This document shows positions 1 through 8,063 of a stretch of DNA of 64,000 bases, in pieces. The notes under the pieces were generated by a model, which searched no databases, was not told the DNA's origin, and was given only the letters and a program-made list of their open reading frames with translations. The position numbers and the translations under genes were made by a program. The first letter of the stretch is position 1. Each line of letters begins with the position of its first letter. Source of the DNA: JALHOQ01 sp038144835 (GTDB lineage: Bacteria > Bdellovibrionota > Bdellovibrionia > Bdellovibrionales > UBA1609); assembly GCA_038144835.1 (NCBI GenBank), contig JAYQON010000003.1:12208-76207 (forward strand). The letters run 5' to 3'.

Positions 1-552
1 GGTATTGGCCATCCCGCCAACCATGACACACAGGAGTTCACTACGAGTCATGCCGGGCATGAATGGCTTTATAATCAAAGGGGCCTCGGTTTGCCCTACA
101 AAAATATTCGCGGCGCTGGCCAGAGTTTCTGCACCCGAAGTCTTCATGGTTTTTTGCATCACCACAGCGAATGCATGGGTTATTTTTTGCATAACCCCCA
201 AGTGATACAGTACTGACATGAGAGCACCGATAAAAATGATTGTCGGCAGCACCTGAACGGCAAGAATAAAACCAAAAGTCTTGTTGTCGAGCAAATTGCC
301 AAAAACAAAGCGACTTCCTTCGAGAGTAAAATCGATGGTGGCGTTGATGGCATTATTAGCAGCTTCAAAAACAAAGAAAAGCGGACCAGAAATTCCCAGG
401 GCAGGAACGCCTAAGACAATCACGCAGAAAACCATTTGCAGAATCACACCCCAAATCACCAGGCGAAAAGGAAACTGGTCGCGTCGCTCGGAAGCCAACC
501 ATGCAAGACCTAGCAAAACGAGAATGCCAAAGATTGAAAATAGACGTTCCAT
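1..552 (-). CDS. nupC: NupC-type concentrative nucleoside transporter (partial, 3' end outside window)
   Basis: The minus strand is open from an ATG at 552 to the window edge (184 codons, no stop), so only the N-terminal part is present. The translation begins MERLFSIFGILVLLGLAWL and continues with hydrophobic helices. It then has the family-typical stretches FIGALMSVLYHLGVMQKI and AANIFVGQTEAPLIIKP, where the GQTEAP loop belongs to the substrate/sodium-binding core of concentrative nucleoside transporters. Members are inner-membrane symporters that import nucleosides with Na+ or H+. The reading frame stays open upstream to another ATG at 636, but the start at 552 matches the usual family N-terminus. 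It is divergent from the gene at 665. Family assignment is strong; substrate range is not visible. Confidence 0.87.
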   Translation of the reverse strand, partial: MERLFSIFGILVLLGLAWLASERRDQFPFRLVIWGVILQMVFCVIVLGVPALGISGPLFFVFEAANNAINATIDFTLEGSRFVFGNLLDNKTFGFILAVQVLPTIIFIGALMSVLYHLGVMQKITHAFAVVMQKTMKTSGAETLASAANIFVGQTEAPLIIKPFMPGMTRSELLCVMVGGMANT

Positions 553-664
553 GAGGCTCGCGACTTTAGAACGAATTGATCTCTTCGTCACCAAACAAAG
601 TGTCTCATTTTGAGTCACTGTCTCAACTAAAGTCATAGGTAAAAGTGTCCGATATGTACCTCGT

Positions 665-2095
665 ATGCGATTGAAGCCATGGTCCCTCTACCGATTAGCT
701 CTCGCCATCTCATTGGCACAAAGTCCGATATTTATTGAAACGGCCCAGGCGGCCTGTTTGACCGCTAAGTTTGATAAACAATGTCCCGCTCCTAGTGGAG
801 CGAGTTTTGCCGCTGGCGGGGGTGGTGTTGCTGCGGGGGCCGGCCAACTAGTTGGTGTTGCTGCGGCTCAGGGCGCAAGTCACGCAGCCTATGCAGCCAA
901 ATGCCGTAAGGCCTATGAGAGTTGCACAACTCAATGTAAAGAAGATTCAAGCCGTTGCCAAAAGTACCAAACTCGTGCGGAGGCAGGTGATGGAGCTGCT
1001 CAGCAGGCGGGAGAAGCGGAAAAAGGTGCGAATAAAACTGGCGAGGCCTCTGGCAGTATGGACCCCATGGCTGCAGGTCTCTTAGGTGCTCTTGCTGGAA
1101 TGGCCGGTGCGATGATGGCGCAAAAAAATAAGAAAAAAGAAGAACCCGTGTATGACGGGGCTTTGCAAGCTAATGGTACCATCGATTGCAGCAAAGCTGA
1201 TGCTTATGATTACAGCGCTTGTAACGACCACATGTTGACCATGTGTTCAAACAATATGGACGATACTCGCTGCCAGCCTTTTTCAGCCCGTTATTGCGGT
1301 GGTGGTGGGTTGGCTTCTTCACCCGGAGGGATGGTGGCCGGTAACCCTGCTATAATTGTGGGTGCGGTGGGCGAGGGTGCGGGTTCGCGTTATTGTAAAA
1401 AGCTTCTTGCTTGGAACTTCTGTAAAACTGGTGGAACGGAACGATGTCCAAGCTGTTTACAACTGATGAATGAGCTCTCCACCACCTGCCAGTCAAATCC
1501 AGTGCTATGCATGGCGCAGAATTCGCCTGAGCAGACAGCTATGGCCAGGCAAACCTGCCCCGGCGACCCCATTTTTTCTGATCCAGCTTATGTAGCAGGC
1601 GGTGGTGGCGCTAACGTGTCGGTGAATAATTCAAATCTTCCTCCGCCCGTATTGCCTCAGCAAGATGGACTCATCTCCAATCTGCAAATGCCGGTAACCG
1701 GTACGAACACCTCGGGCGCGGCCGGAGGTGGGGTCAGCAGCGGTTTAGTTTCTGGTGGAGCAGTGGTCAGTGGCGTGTCTGCCAACACGGGGGGAGTTTC
1801 TACCTTTTCCACGGCCTCTGCAGACTTGTCTGCGGGCCGAGCGGCGCGAGAAGCCTACGTCAAAAGTGGGTATGGGGCGGGAGCAGCAGGGGGCTCGGGC
1901 TCTGGAACTGGAACTGCAGCTAAGGGTTTTGGCAGTGGCAATTTTCATTTTGCTGGAGGCGAAAAGGAGAGAGTTGCGCATGGTTCTGGACCGGCCCCCG
2001 ATGTGCAAGGTCGCTTTGGTCCAAGTGTTTTTTCAGTGGGAACGCAAGCATTACGGGCACGCTGCGAGGCGGGCAAATTGCTTAACTGTCCGTGA
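665..2095 (+). CDS. Secreted Cys-rich / Gly-rich protein of unknown function
   Basis: A 476-residue protein with an N-terminal signal peptide (cleavage likely after ETAQA, about residue 29). The mature part has three zones. Residues 31-100 are Cys-rich around a Gly/Ala block. Residues 130-155 form a small-residue helix (ALAGMAGAMMA) followed by a Lys/Glu patch. Residues 170-300 carry about a dozen further cysteines, including a CPSC pair. The last 170 residues are low-complexity Gly/Ser/Ala, ending in two more cysteines. The even spread of cysteines after a signal peptide suggests a disulfide-bonded envelope or exported protein. No known domain was recognised. No clear Shine-Dalgarno sequence precedes the ATG. 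Confidence 0.75.
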   Translation: MRLKPWSLYRLALAISLAQSPIFIETAQAACLTAKFDKQCPAPSGASFAAGGGGVAAGAGQLVGVAAAQGASHAAYAAKCRKAYESCTTQCKEDSSRCQKYQTRAEAGDGAAQQAGEAEKGANKTGEASGSMDPMAAGLLGALAGMAGAMMAQKNKKKEEPVYDGALQANGTIDCSKADAYDYSACNDHMLTMCSNNMDDTRCQPFSARYCGGGGLASSPGGMVAGNPAIIVGAVGEGAGSRYCKKLLAWNFCKTGGTERCPSCLQLMNELSTTCQSNPVLCMAQNSPEQTAMARQTCPGDPIFSDPAYVAGGGGANVSVNNSNLPPPVLPQQDGLISNLQMPVTGTNTSGAAGGGVSSGLVSGGAVVSGVSANTGGVSTFSTASADLSAGRAAREAYVKSGYGAGAAGGSGSGTGTAAKGFGSGNFHFAGGEKERVAHGSGPAPDVQGRFGPSVFSVGTQALRARCEAGKLLNCP

Positions 2096-2104
2096 GTAGA
2101 CCGT

Positions 2105-2647
2105 TTACGGGCTGGCTGCGGTGTAAATGGCGTTGAGCTCCCCATCAATAGCATCAGCGAGTGTCTTTGCAATCTCTGGTGAGTTGATCTTGTAAGGGCG
2201 GGGCTGGTTGGGTCCAGTTAAAACCCACTGCTGGAGTGGAGTTTTGTCAAATTCCTCTAAGAAGTTCTCCAAGGGTGTTAGGTCCGCATACTGAAAATAC
2301 TTATTTTTAAAGTACTCCCAGCTATTGTTATGAATTCGCGCTCTCCAAATTTGGATGGTTTGTACAATCGCACTTCTGATGGCTGCGCGGTAAGCTTCAA
2401 GATGTTCATAGCGAATAGTTTTTTTGTGCAGTCGGCGACAAACGTTGGAGCCCGAACCGCTTTCGCCGCAGAAATCGATACGCACAAACCCCATGGCTCG
2501 ATTGTAATGGGTGAGCAAGTAACTCCCACTCCAAGTTTCAAGCAAGTGCAGGCGAGTGTGTCCATCTTGATCAAAAAAGCGCCCATTTTGAGCTTGGGCT
2601 TGTAAACTGAAACCTAAAAAAAGAAGAGCGCTCAAAAAACTACGCAT
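2105..2647 (-). CDS. Small secreted protein of unknown function
   Basis: The frame is open to 2704, but the ATG at 2647 begins a clean signal peptide (MRSFLSALLFLGFSLQAQAQ), so this start is preferred, giving 180 residues. The mature part is mixed alpha/beta with a CGESGSGSNVCRR segment that could hold one disulfide. No family was recognised. It converges with the gene ending at 2095 and lies downstream of the trypsin-like protease (start 3610) on the same strand with about 100 bp between, so co-transcription is possible. No function is proposed. Confidence 0.65.
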   Translation of the reverse strand: MRSFLSALLFLGFSLQAQAQNGRFFDQDGHTRLHLLETWSGSYLLTHYNRAMGFVRIDFCGESGSGSNVCRRLHKKTIRYEHLEAYRAAIRSAIVQTIQIWRARIHNNSWEYFKNKYFQYADLTPLENFLEEFDKTPLQQWVLTGPNQPRPYKINSPEIAKTLADAIDGELNAIYTAASP

Positions 2648-2749
2648 ATCAGTGACTTGTTCAATCTTGAGGCCAAGACCAGTTGGCAGCGTAATGAAGC
2701 CCACGATCTTAAAAATTTACTATTTACCAAAGAGTGACAATTTTTGGTT

Positions 2750-3610
2750 CTAATCCAAAAAGGGAAGCACTCGTTCGATCAATGTAACATCTTCTCCCCG
2801 GCAGGTTTGGTTGTCGCAGTGGTTAGAAATTCGACAACCGTCTTTGAAAGTAAAATCCATCTCTCCGCGCACCAAAATGCCCTCGATCAAACCTGTCACA
2901 GAGTTGAATACGGCGGAACCGGAATTGCCCCCATAGGTATCCAGATTCGCAACCAAGTGTTCCGTTTGAACACTGCGCACGTAGGCGCCTCCGGCAATTT
3001 TGAGCGGGAGTCCAGCAGGGTGTCCCATCACGCTTAGACTAGCTCCGGCTTCGATGCGACCTTGTCGGCGCAGGTCCAGAGGTGGCACCGAGGTGACCGG
3101 GCGATCCAAACGTGCGACGGCAAAATCTTCGCCGGCAGGATTGGCAACTGAGTGGATGAGCTGCTTACAACTGTAAACCTCTTGGGTGAGTACTTGTCGA
3201 GGCAGAGTCCCTTCGGAGTCGACACGAAATCCAAAAACAAACTTCGTTGCCTCGCAGTTGGCTTGGGACCGGACGCAATGGCCGGCCGTCACAATCAAAT
3301 CTGGTGTAACCAGAAATCCCGAGCAAAAGGCGGCCGTTTCTTGTGAGAAGAAAGGCTCACTCGTGCACAATCCCATGCTTTGCCCGTAGGACACTGTTTT
3401 GATCTGCGTCCACAGCCCTTGATTTTCTAGGTTAGAAGCGCGAATCAGGGCCACGGTACTTTCTGAAAGTTTTTTTGAAGCCTCGTCTGCTTGATAATAA
3501 TCAAGGCGATCATCATCTCCGTAAATGACTGTAGGACGCACCGCCAGGGCTTGCTGAACCAAGAGAGCCGGAATAAAAAAGAAGCTGATAAGAGTTAACC
3601 GGCGCAACAT
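2750..3610 (-). CDS. Secreted trypsin-like serine protease (S1 family)
   Basis: A 286-residue protein with a signal peptide (residues 1-23, ending ALA) and all three catalytic elements of the chymotrypsin fold. These are His111 in VTAGHC, Asp162 in AGEDFAVARL, and Ser230 in GGNSGSAV. Cysteines near the His and in the C-terminal CRISNHCDNQTC segment suggest disulfides. The family cleaves peptide bonds in the periplasm or outside the cell. A Bdellovibrio-type predator encodes many such proteases, so a role in prey digestion or envelope processing is plausible but only inferred. A second protease of this class lies at 17163. Confidence 0.88.
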   Translation of the reverse strand: MLRRLTLISFFFIPALLVQQALAVRPTVIYGDDDRLDYYQADEASKKLSESTVALIRASNLENQGLWTQIKTVSYGQSMGLCTSEPFFSQETAAFCSGFLVTPDLIVTAGHCVRSQANCEATKFVFGFRVDSEGTLPRQVLTQEVYSCKQLIHSVANPAGEDFAVARLDRPVTSVPPLDLRRQGRIEAGASLSVMGHPAGLPLKIAGGAYVRSVQTEHLVANLDTYGGNSGSAVFNSVTGLIEGILVRGEMDFTFKDGCRISNHCDNQTCRGEDVTLIERVLPFLD

Positions 3611-3710
3611 ACTAAACCCTCCCCAAGACTGGATTTCGGTCGAGCGCCTTTGTAGAGCGCTGAACGAACCAATGATGAGGGACTATCGGCGAGCGTTTTA
3701 AAAAACTTGT

Positions 3711-4607
3711 TTGGGACTGATAAAATCCGGGCCTAGGTTTGTGCTGGTGACTCAATTTCAAACGATCAATACGAAAGCGGGTGCGTTTGTGAAGAAGGTA
3801 AGCCGAGCGCAGAAAAATCGAGATGGTGAGAATGATTTCAATGAATACTTTGGAGCTCTTTATGGTGAGCGTTGGGAAACTTTGAAACAATCTCTCCGAG
3901 TCGAGGGACCAAAAGAAAATCTACACAACCCTTTTTCTAGCGGCCTTCAAGGCTATGCATTAGATCCTGCATCATTGGTTCCTGTGCGTCACCTTAGGGC
4001 TGAGGCAGGTCAATCGATTGCTGATTTTTGTGCCAGCCCGGGGGGTAAACTCATTGCTTCCATCTTCGCTCTTAAAGGCGAGGCGTATTGGTTTAGCAAT
4101 GACCTTTCAAGTGCCCGGGTGGCCAGATTAAAAGCCGTCTTACACGATTGTGTTCCCTCCGCTGTTCTTAGTCGGATTAAGGTATTCCATGGAGATGCCA
4201 GTCGTTGGGCTTTTAAATTCAGAGAAAGTTTTGATCGTATTCTTGTGGATGCTCCCTGTTCAGGAGAACGGCATTTGCTAAATTCGCCCAAAGAGCTCGG
4301 GCGTTGGTCGCTCACGGGTTCAAAGCGCTTGGCTGTGCGCCAAAACGCTTTATTGTGTGCGGCTATAGATTGTGTAAAGCCTGGTGGCAGGGTGGTGTAT
4401 TCGACGTGCTCAATTTCTGATGTTGAAAATGACGGAGTCATTGAACGTTTGCTGAAAAGTCGTATGGATCAATTTGAGATTATTCCCGTGCTGGGTGAAA
4501 CGAGCGGTGAGGCTACACGTCATGGTTGGATTTTACTACCCGATCGAGCTGGATGCGGGCCGATTTACTTTTCGGTGTTAAGAAAAAAAGCGGCAGTCTC
4601 AAATTGA
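3711..4607 (+). CDS. NSUN/RsmB-type RNA (cytosine-5) methyltransferase
   Basis: The protein (298 aa from this start) has a class I methyltransferase core. The SAM loop is DFCASPGGK (about 106-113). Motif IV is DAPCSGERH (180-188) with Cys183. Motif VI is YSTCS (230-234) with Cys233. The two cysteines are the product-release and catalytic nucleophile residues of the Nol1/Nop2/Sun family, which makes m5C in rRNA or tRNA. The GERHLL continuation after motif IV and the lack of an N-terminal NusB-like domain resemble the NSUN4 branch more than RsmB. The start is uncertain: GTG codons at 3744 and 3789 are alternatives and no strong ribosome-binding site is visible. It stands alone between convergent and divergent neighbours. 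Confidence 0.83.
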   Translation: MGLIKSGPRFVLVTQFQTINTKAGAFVKKVSRAQKNRDGENDFNEYFGALYGERWETLKQSLRVEGPKENLHNPFSSGLQGYALDPASLVPVRHLRAEAGQSIADFCASPGGKLIASIFALKGEAYWFSNDLSSARVARLKAVLHDCVPSAVLSRIKVFHGDASRWAFKFRESFDRILVDAPCSGERHLLNSPKELGRWSLTGSKRLAVRQNALLCAAIDCVKPGGRVVYSTCSISDVENDGVIERLLKSRMDQFEIIPVLGETSGEATRHGWILLPDRAGCGPIYFSVLRKKAAVSN

Positions 4608-4724
4608 GAATCAGTCGACTTTTTTGACAGGCGACCGTGAGTTGGCACCTGAGAATGCTTTTAACGCTGGTCTTTTGGAATGGCTCTTGCCTCTCTTGCA
4701 GGTGAGTGAAAGAGGAAGTGCCTT

Positions 4725-5219
4725 ATGCAAAAGTTATTTTTATTATTTATGGCCCTTGCGACTTTAGGACTTACGGGTTGTGGTGACGATGATGATGGGC
4801 ACAAACATCGTCACAAATCGGCCAAGCAGATGTTGCATGATTGTATGTGGGATGAAAGTGGCAAGTGTCAGAAAAAGCTTGGTGCCGCTATGAATGATCC
4901 GCGCTACAAGGGAGCCATTGAGAATATAGTGGCGAGTGACCCTGCCTTCGCAACTAAGATGAACAATGGTCAGCTCACTCAAACGGATTGGGATAAAGTT
5001 CAATTAATTGCTCAAAAAAACGAGGCCTTGCTTTCTAATACCCCTAGTGGATCCACCACCACTGTCGCAGTTCCAGTCTTACCCGATGCCGGCGCGGGTC
5101 AGACCAATACCGGTGCGGGTCAGACGGGTGCCACCAGTGGTTCGGGAGGTATAGCTACCGCATCAACAGCCGGTGAAGCCTCATTGAGCTCGATTGGCGC
5201 TCGGGATGCCGTGCGCTAG
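4725..5219 (+). CDS. Small lipoprotein
   Basis: A 164-residue protein with a short signal peptide and lipobox (TLGLTGC, Cys19), followed by an acidic and His-rich stretch (DDDDGHKHRHK) that could bind metal. The middle is helical, and a Thr/Gly/Ala-rich tail holds two near-identical GAGQT repeats. A purine-rich GAGGAAG lies 7 nt before the ATG. The stop falls 3 bp from the tamA stop on the other strand. Membrane anchoring is well supported by the lipobox; function is unknown. Confidence 0.75.
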   Translation: MQKLFLLFMALATLGLTGCGDDDDGHKHRHKSAKQMLHDCMWDESGKCQKKLGAAMNDPRYKGAIENIVASDPAFATKMNNGQLTQTDWDKVQLIAQKNEALLSNTPSGSTTTVAVPVLPDAGAGQTNTGAGQTGATSGSGGIATASTAGEASLSSIGARDAVR

Positions 5220-5222
5220 TCG

Positions 5223-8063
5223 TTAAAATGTACCGATTGAGAGATGAAAGCGGAAAACGCGTTCATCGGGTTCAGGATTAATCTTAAAAGCGAAATCGGC
5301 AGCGGCGGGTCCTACGGGAGTGTTGTAGCGTAAACCAAAACCTACGGCATCTCGATAAGGTCGTCCGAAATCATAACCACTGACTCTGACTGCCGCGCCG
5401 TCATAGAAAATAACACCGCCATAGTCCTCATAGAGAGTAAAGCGCAGTTCGGATTTGAAGAGGTAATAATTAGAATCAGTTTTGATCAGCCTTTGGTTGC
5501 CTCGCTCGACATTAAAGCCATCGGGGTCCAAAGCGCTGCGACCGGTGCCATCTTTGGGAATCCGTTCGGCATCACTCGCTGAATCAAAGCCGCGCACCGT
5601 AGAAATTCCTCCCAAAAGAAAGGCATAGCTCGTCGGGACACCGCTGCCTGGTTCTTGGCTTAGGTTGGCAACGTAGCCGGCACGTACCGAATTGGCCCAA
5701 ACAGTGCGTGGTGATCCAAATTGCTTGTAAAAGGTGTAGTTGGCTTCGCCGCGGACGAATTCGATGCCCGTGGAACTTCCAAAACTTGGATTTGAGTAAT
5801 CAATTACGAAACGAGTAAAAGAGCCGCGTGTTGGAAGGAAAGGATTGTCGCGGTAATCGATATCAATTATGGGCCCTAATGTTGCGATTTGTTGAATATT
5901 GGGTGGACACTTTCCACGTAAAGGATTGTAAGTTGCCTCATCGATACAGCGTCCTTGTCGTTCCCACTCTCTGCGGGATTCTAAGCTCCAGGTTTTCCAA
6001 GTAAGTTTTGTGAACCGGGTCAGATCACGTTCCGCCAGTAGGTCCACGCGATTGCTGGTGGTTATTTTTGTTAGCTCATTTTCACGCTCGTACTCAAAAA
6101 CTCGCTCAGAGCGAGTGAGATTCAAACGGCCGCGGGTGCGGGTGCCGAACAAAAAGGGCTCAAGATATCCTGCAGTGATCTCGTGCTCGGGGTAACCAAT
6201 CTCAGCTACGTTGGACTTGACTTCCAGGCGTCCGCTGAGGCCGCGGCCCGTACCCCAGAGATTATTGTAAGAGAGACCCGTAAAGCCGCGAATAGTGAGA
6301 TCGCGTTCATTGTTGACCCCTCCACCGAAGCGAAAAACTCCAGGATCGCGTTCGACGACCGAAATAATTAAAGTGCGCTCACTCACGCTGGTTCCTTCTT
6401 CCAGGGTGCGAATATCAACCCGGGAGAATAGGCCCATTTTGTTCAACCGGGCTGTCGCGTCCTCGAGTTTTTGCGGAGTAAGAACGTCGCCGATACGAAA
6501 GTCGGCTTCTTTGAGAAGAACTCTCGATTTAGTGAAACTATTGCCTTCCACAGCGATGGCGCTGATGCGTATACGTGGTCCTTCAAAAAGTCGAAATAGT
6601 ATGCGTGCTTGGGTGCCCTTGTCATTGTACTGGATAATGTCGTCGCTCTCATTGAGCAGTTTCATTTCCAAAAAACCCTGATTGCGATAGAAGGCCTTTA
6701 GCTTTTCTATTCCAGTTTCGAATGAGTTTAAGCGGAGAGGGGTATTTGTTTGTAAGTCTGTCACTTGGGCCAGCTCGAAGCTTGAGAAAAAGCGATTGCC
6801 TTCAAAATCAAGGGCCCGAATTTGGGTTTGTGGACCTTCTTCCACCAGAAGGTAAACTGTAACCTTGTCGCGTTTGTCGTTGTAATCAATTCGCGATGAA
6901 AGAACTTTGGCGCGCAAGAAGCCTTGGTTGCGCAGTTCAGTTGTTAGATTTTTAAAGCCATTTTCGAGATCGAGTCGATTATAGTATCCGTCGGCAACCA
7001 GATCAGAACTATTTTTTAAGATAAAATCTTGATAGTACGAGGAGTTGCGCGAAATTCGTCCCTGAACCTCGATATTTTTGATTTTGACTCTGGGCCCTTC
7101 GTTAATTTTAAAAAAGACACGTTTTAAAAAAGAGCTTTCGCTGGATGCGACTCGGCTTTCGATAGTAACATTGGGAAAACCGCGAGAAAGATAATGTCGG
7201 CGCAGGCGTTCCGCCGACTCGCCAGCAGGGTCAACGTTCTTACGTTCTTTATTTTTTAGATCAATGGCTCTGTAGATTCCTGCTCGAGTTTCAAAATTGT
7301 AACCTTCAAAGAAAAACTCCCAACGGTAGGGTTCGCGCAACTCAAGTTGAATCTTTGCCTCTGTTTTTGCCTCATTGTACTTTGCTTGCGGTCCAACAAC
7401 TTCGGTGTTTAGGTAGCGATTAGTAATCAAAAATTCGTTGATATCGGCCATAAGTCGGCGCAGCCGCTCGGTGGTTAACGGCTTTTTAAGTAAGCGTCTG
7501 AATTTGTAGTCTAGCCGAGCCTTCAGTTCGGCATTGGAGGTCGCGAAATTAAGCTCCGTGATTCGGCATGGCGGGTTTTCTACAATACTAAAAACGATTT
7601 CAATGTTCTTGTTTTCCAGTTTGTTAAAATTGACCTCAATGATGGCGTTAAAGAACCCTCGTTCACCATAGTGGTTCTTCATCCGTTCTCCCGCAGCCAC
7701 CGCGCGTTTACGGTCGAAGCGGTCGCCAGTTTTGAAATCGACGTAATCGCGCAGCTCGTTGGTTGAAATTTGATTATTGCCTTTGAACTGAATCGATTCG
7801 ACGACTCGTAAAGGTTTGGCGATAAGAGTGTAGTTTCCATCTGGACGACTTTGAATGAAAACATTCTCAAAAGCTCCAGTGCCAACCAGTAATCGTAAGG
7901 CCTCATCCAACAGCGCCAGATCGGCTTTGCCATTAAATAGATCAGGCAGCAGTTGGCGAAGCCGTTGCTCATCTTTAAGTGGAACTTCACGCAGCTCCAC
8001 GTCGGCGGCGCGCGTTTGCGCACAGGCTAGACATAACAGGATGGGTATAACGTACTTTATCAT
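5223..8063 (-). CDS. tamA: TamA-like Omp85 outer-membrane protein with about seven POTRA domains
   Basis: An Omp85-family outer-membrane insertase: signal peptide (about 1-20), a series of POTRA domains, then a 16-strand-type barrel ending in the beta-signal FRFHLSIGTF. I count seven POTRA-like units by the repeated pattern (I-x-x-I-x-F-x-G-N ... L-x-x-x-Y-x-x-x-G-F), roughly 20-86, 87-166, 167-245, 246-323, 324-411, 412-496 and 497-574. TamA of E. coli has three and BamA five. The barrel contains the RGF lid-lock motif (VRGFDS). The gene directly follows tamB; the ATG at 8063 overlaps the tamB stop (TGATG), with a GTG one codon earlier at 8066. The partner gene makes TamA more likely than BamA, but a BamA role cannot be excluded from this window alone. 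Confidence 0.85.
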   Translation of the reverse strand: MIKYVIPILLCLACAQTRAADVELREVPLKDEQRLRQLLPDLFNGKADLALLDEALRLLVGTGAFENVFIQSRPDGNYTLIAKPLRVVESIQFKGNNQISTNELRDYVDFKTGDRFDRKRAVAAGERMKNHYGERGFFNAIIEVNFNKLENKNIEIVFSIVENPPCRITELNFATSNAELKARLDYKFRRLLKKPLTTERLRRLMADINEFLITNRYLNTEVVGPQAKYNEAKTEAKIQLELREPYRWEFFFEGYNFETRAGIYRAIDLKNKERKNVDPAGESAERLRRHYLSRGFPNVTIESRVASSESSFLKRVFFKINEGPRVKIKNIEVQGRISRNSSYYQDFILKNSSDLVADGYYNRLDLENGFKNLTTELRNQGFLRAKVLSSRIDYNDKRDKVTVYLLVEEGPQTQIRALDFEGNRFFSSFELAQVTDLQTNTPLRLNSFETGIEKLKAFYRNQGFLEMKLLNESDDIIQYNDKGTQARILFRLFEGPRIRISAIAVEGNSFTKSRVLLKEADFRIGDVLTPQKLEDATARLNKMGLFSRVDIRTLEEGTSVSERTLIISVVERDPGVFRFGGGVNNERDLTIRGFTGLSYNNLWGTGRGLSGRLEVKSNVAEIGYPEHEITAGYLEPFLFGTRTRGRLNLTRSERVFEYERENELTKITTSNRVDLLAERDLTRFTKLTWKTWSLESRREWERQGRCIDEATYNPLRGKCPPNIQQIATLGPIIDIDYRDNPFLPTRGSFTRFVIDYSNPSFGSSTGIEFVRGEANYTFYKQFGSPRTVWANSVRAGYVANLSQEPGSGVPTSYAFLLGGISTVRGFDSASDAERIPKDGTGRSALDPDGFNVERGNQRLIKTDSNYYLFKSELRFTLYEDYGGVIFYDGAAVRVSGYDFGRPYRDAVGFGLRYNTPVGPAAADFAFKINPEPDERVFRFHLSIGTF

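Noticed and set aside
281..613. Open frame of 110 codons on the plus strand
   Set aside because: Basic, Arg/Lys-rich shadow of the nucleoside transporter gene, which is the clear coding frame on the other strand.
5093..5132. Direct repeat of GCGGGTCAGAC-like units
   Set aside because: Two GAGQT repeats inside the coding tail of a lipoprotein; too short and too few to be a repeat array or CRISPR.
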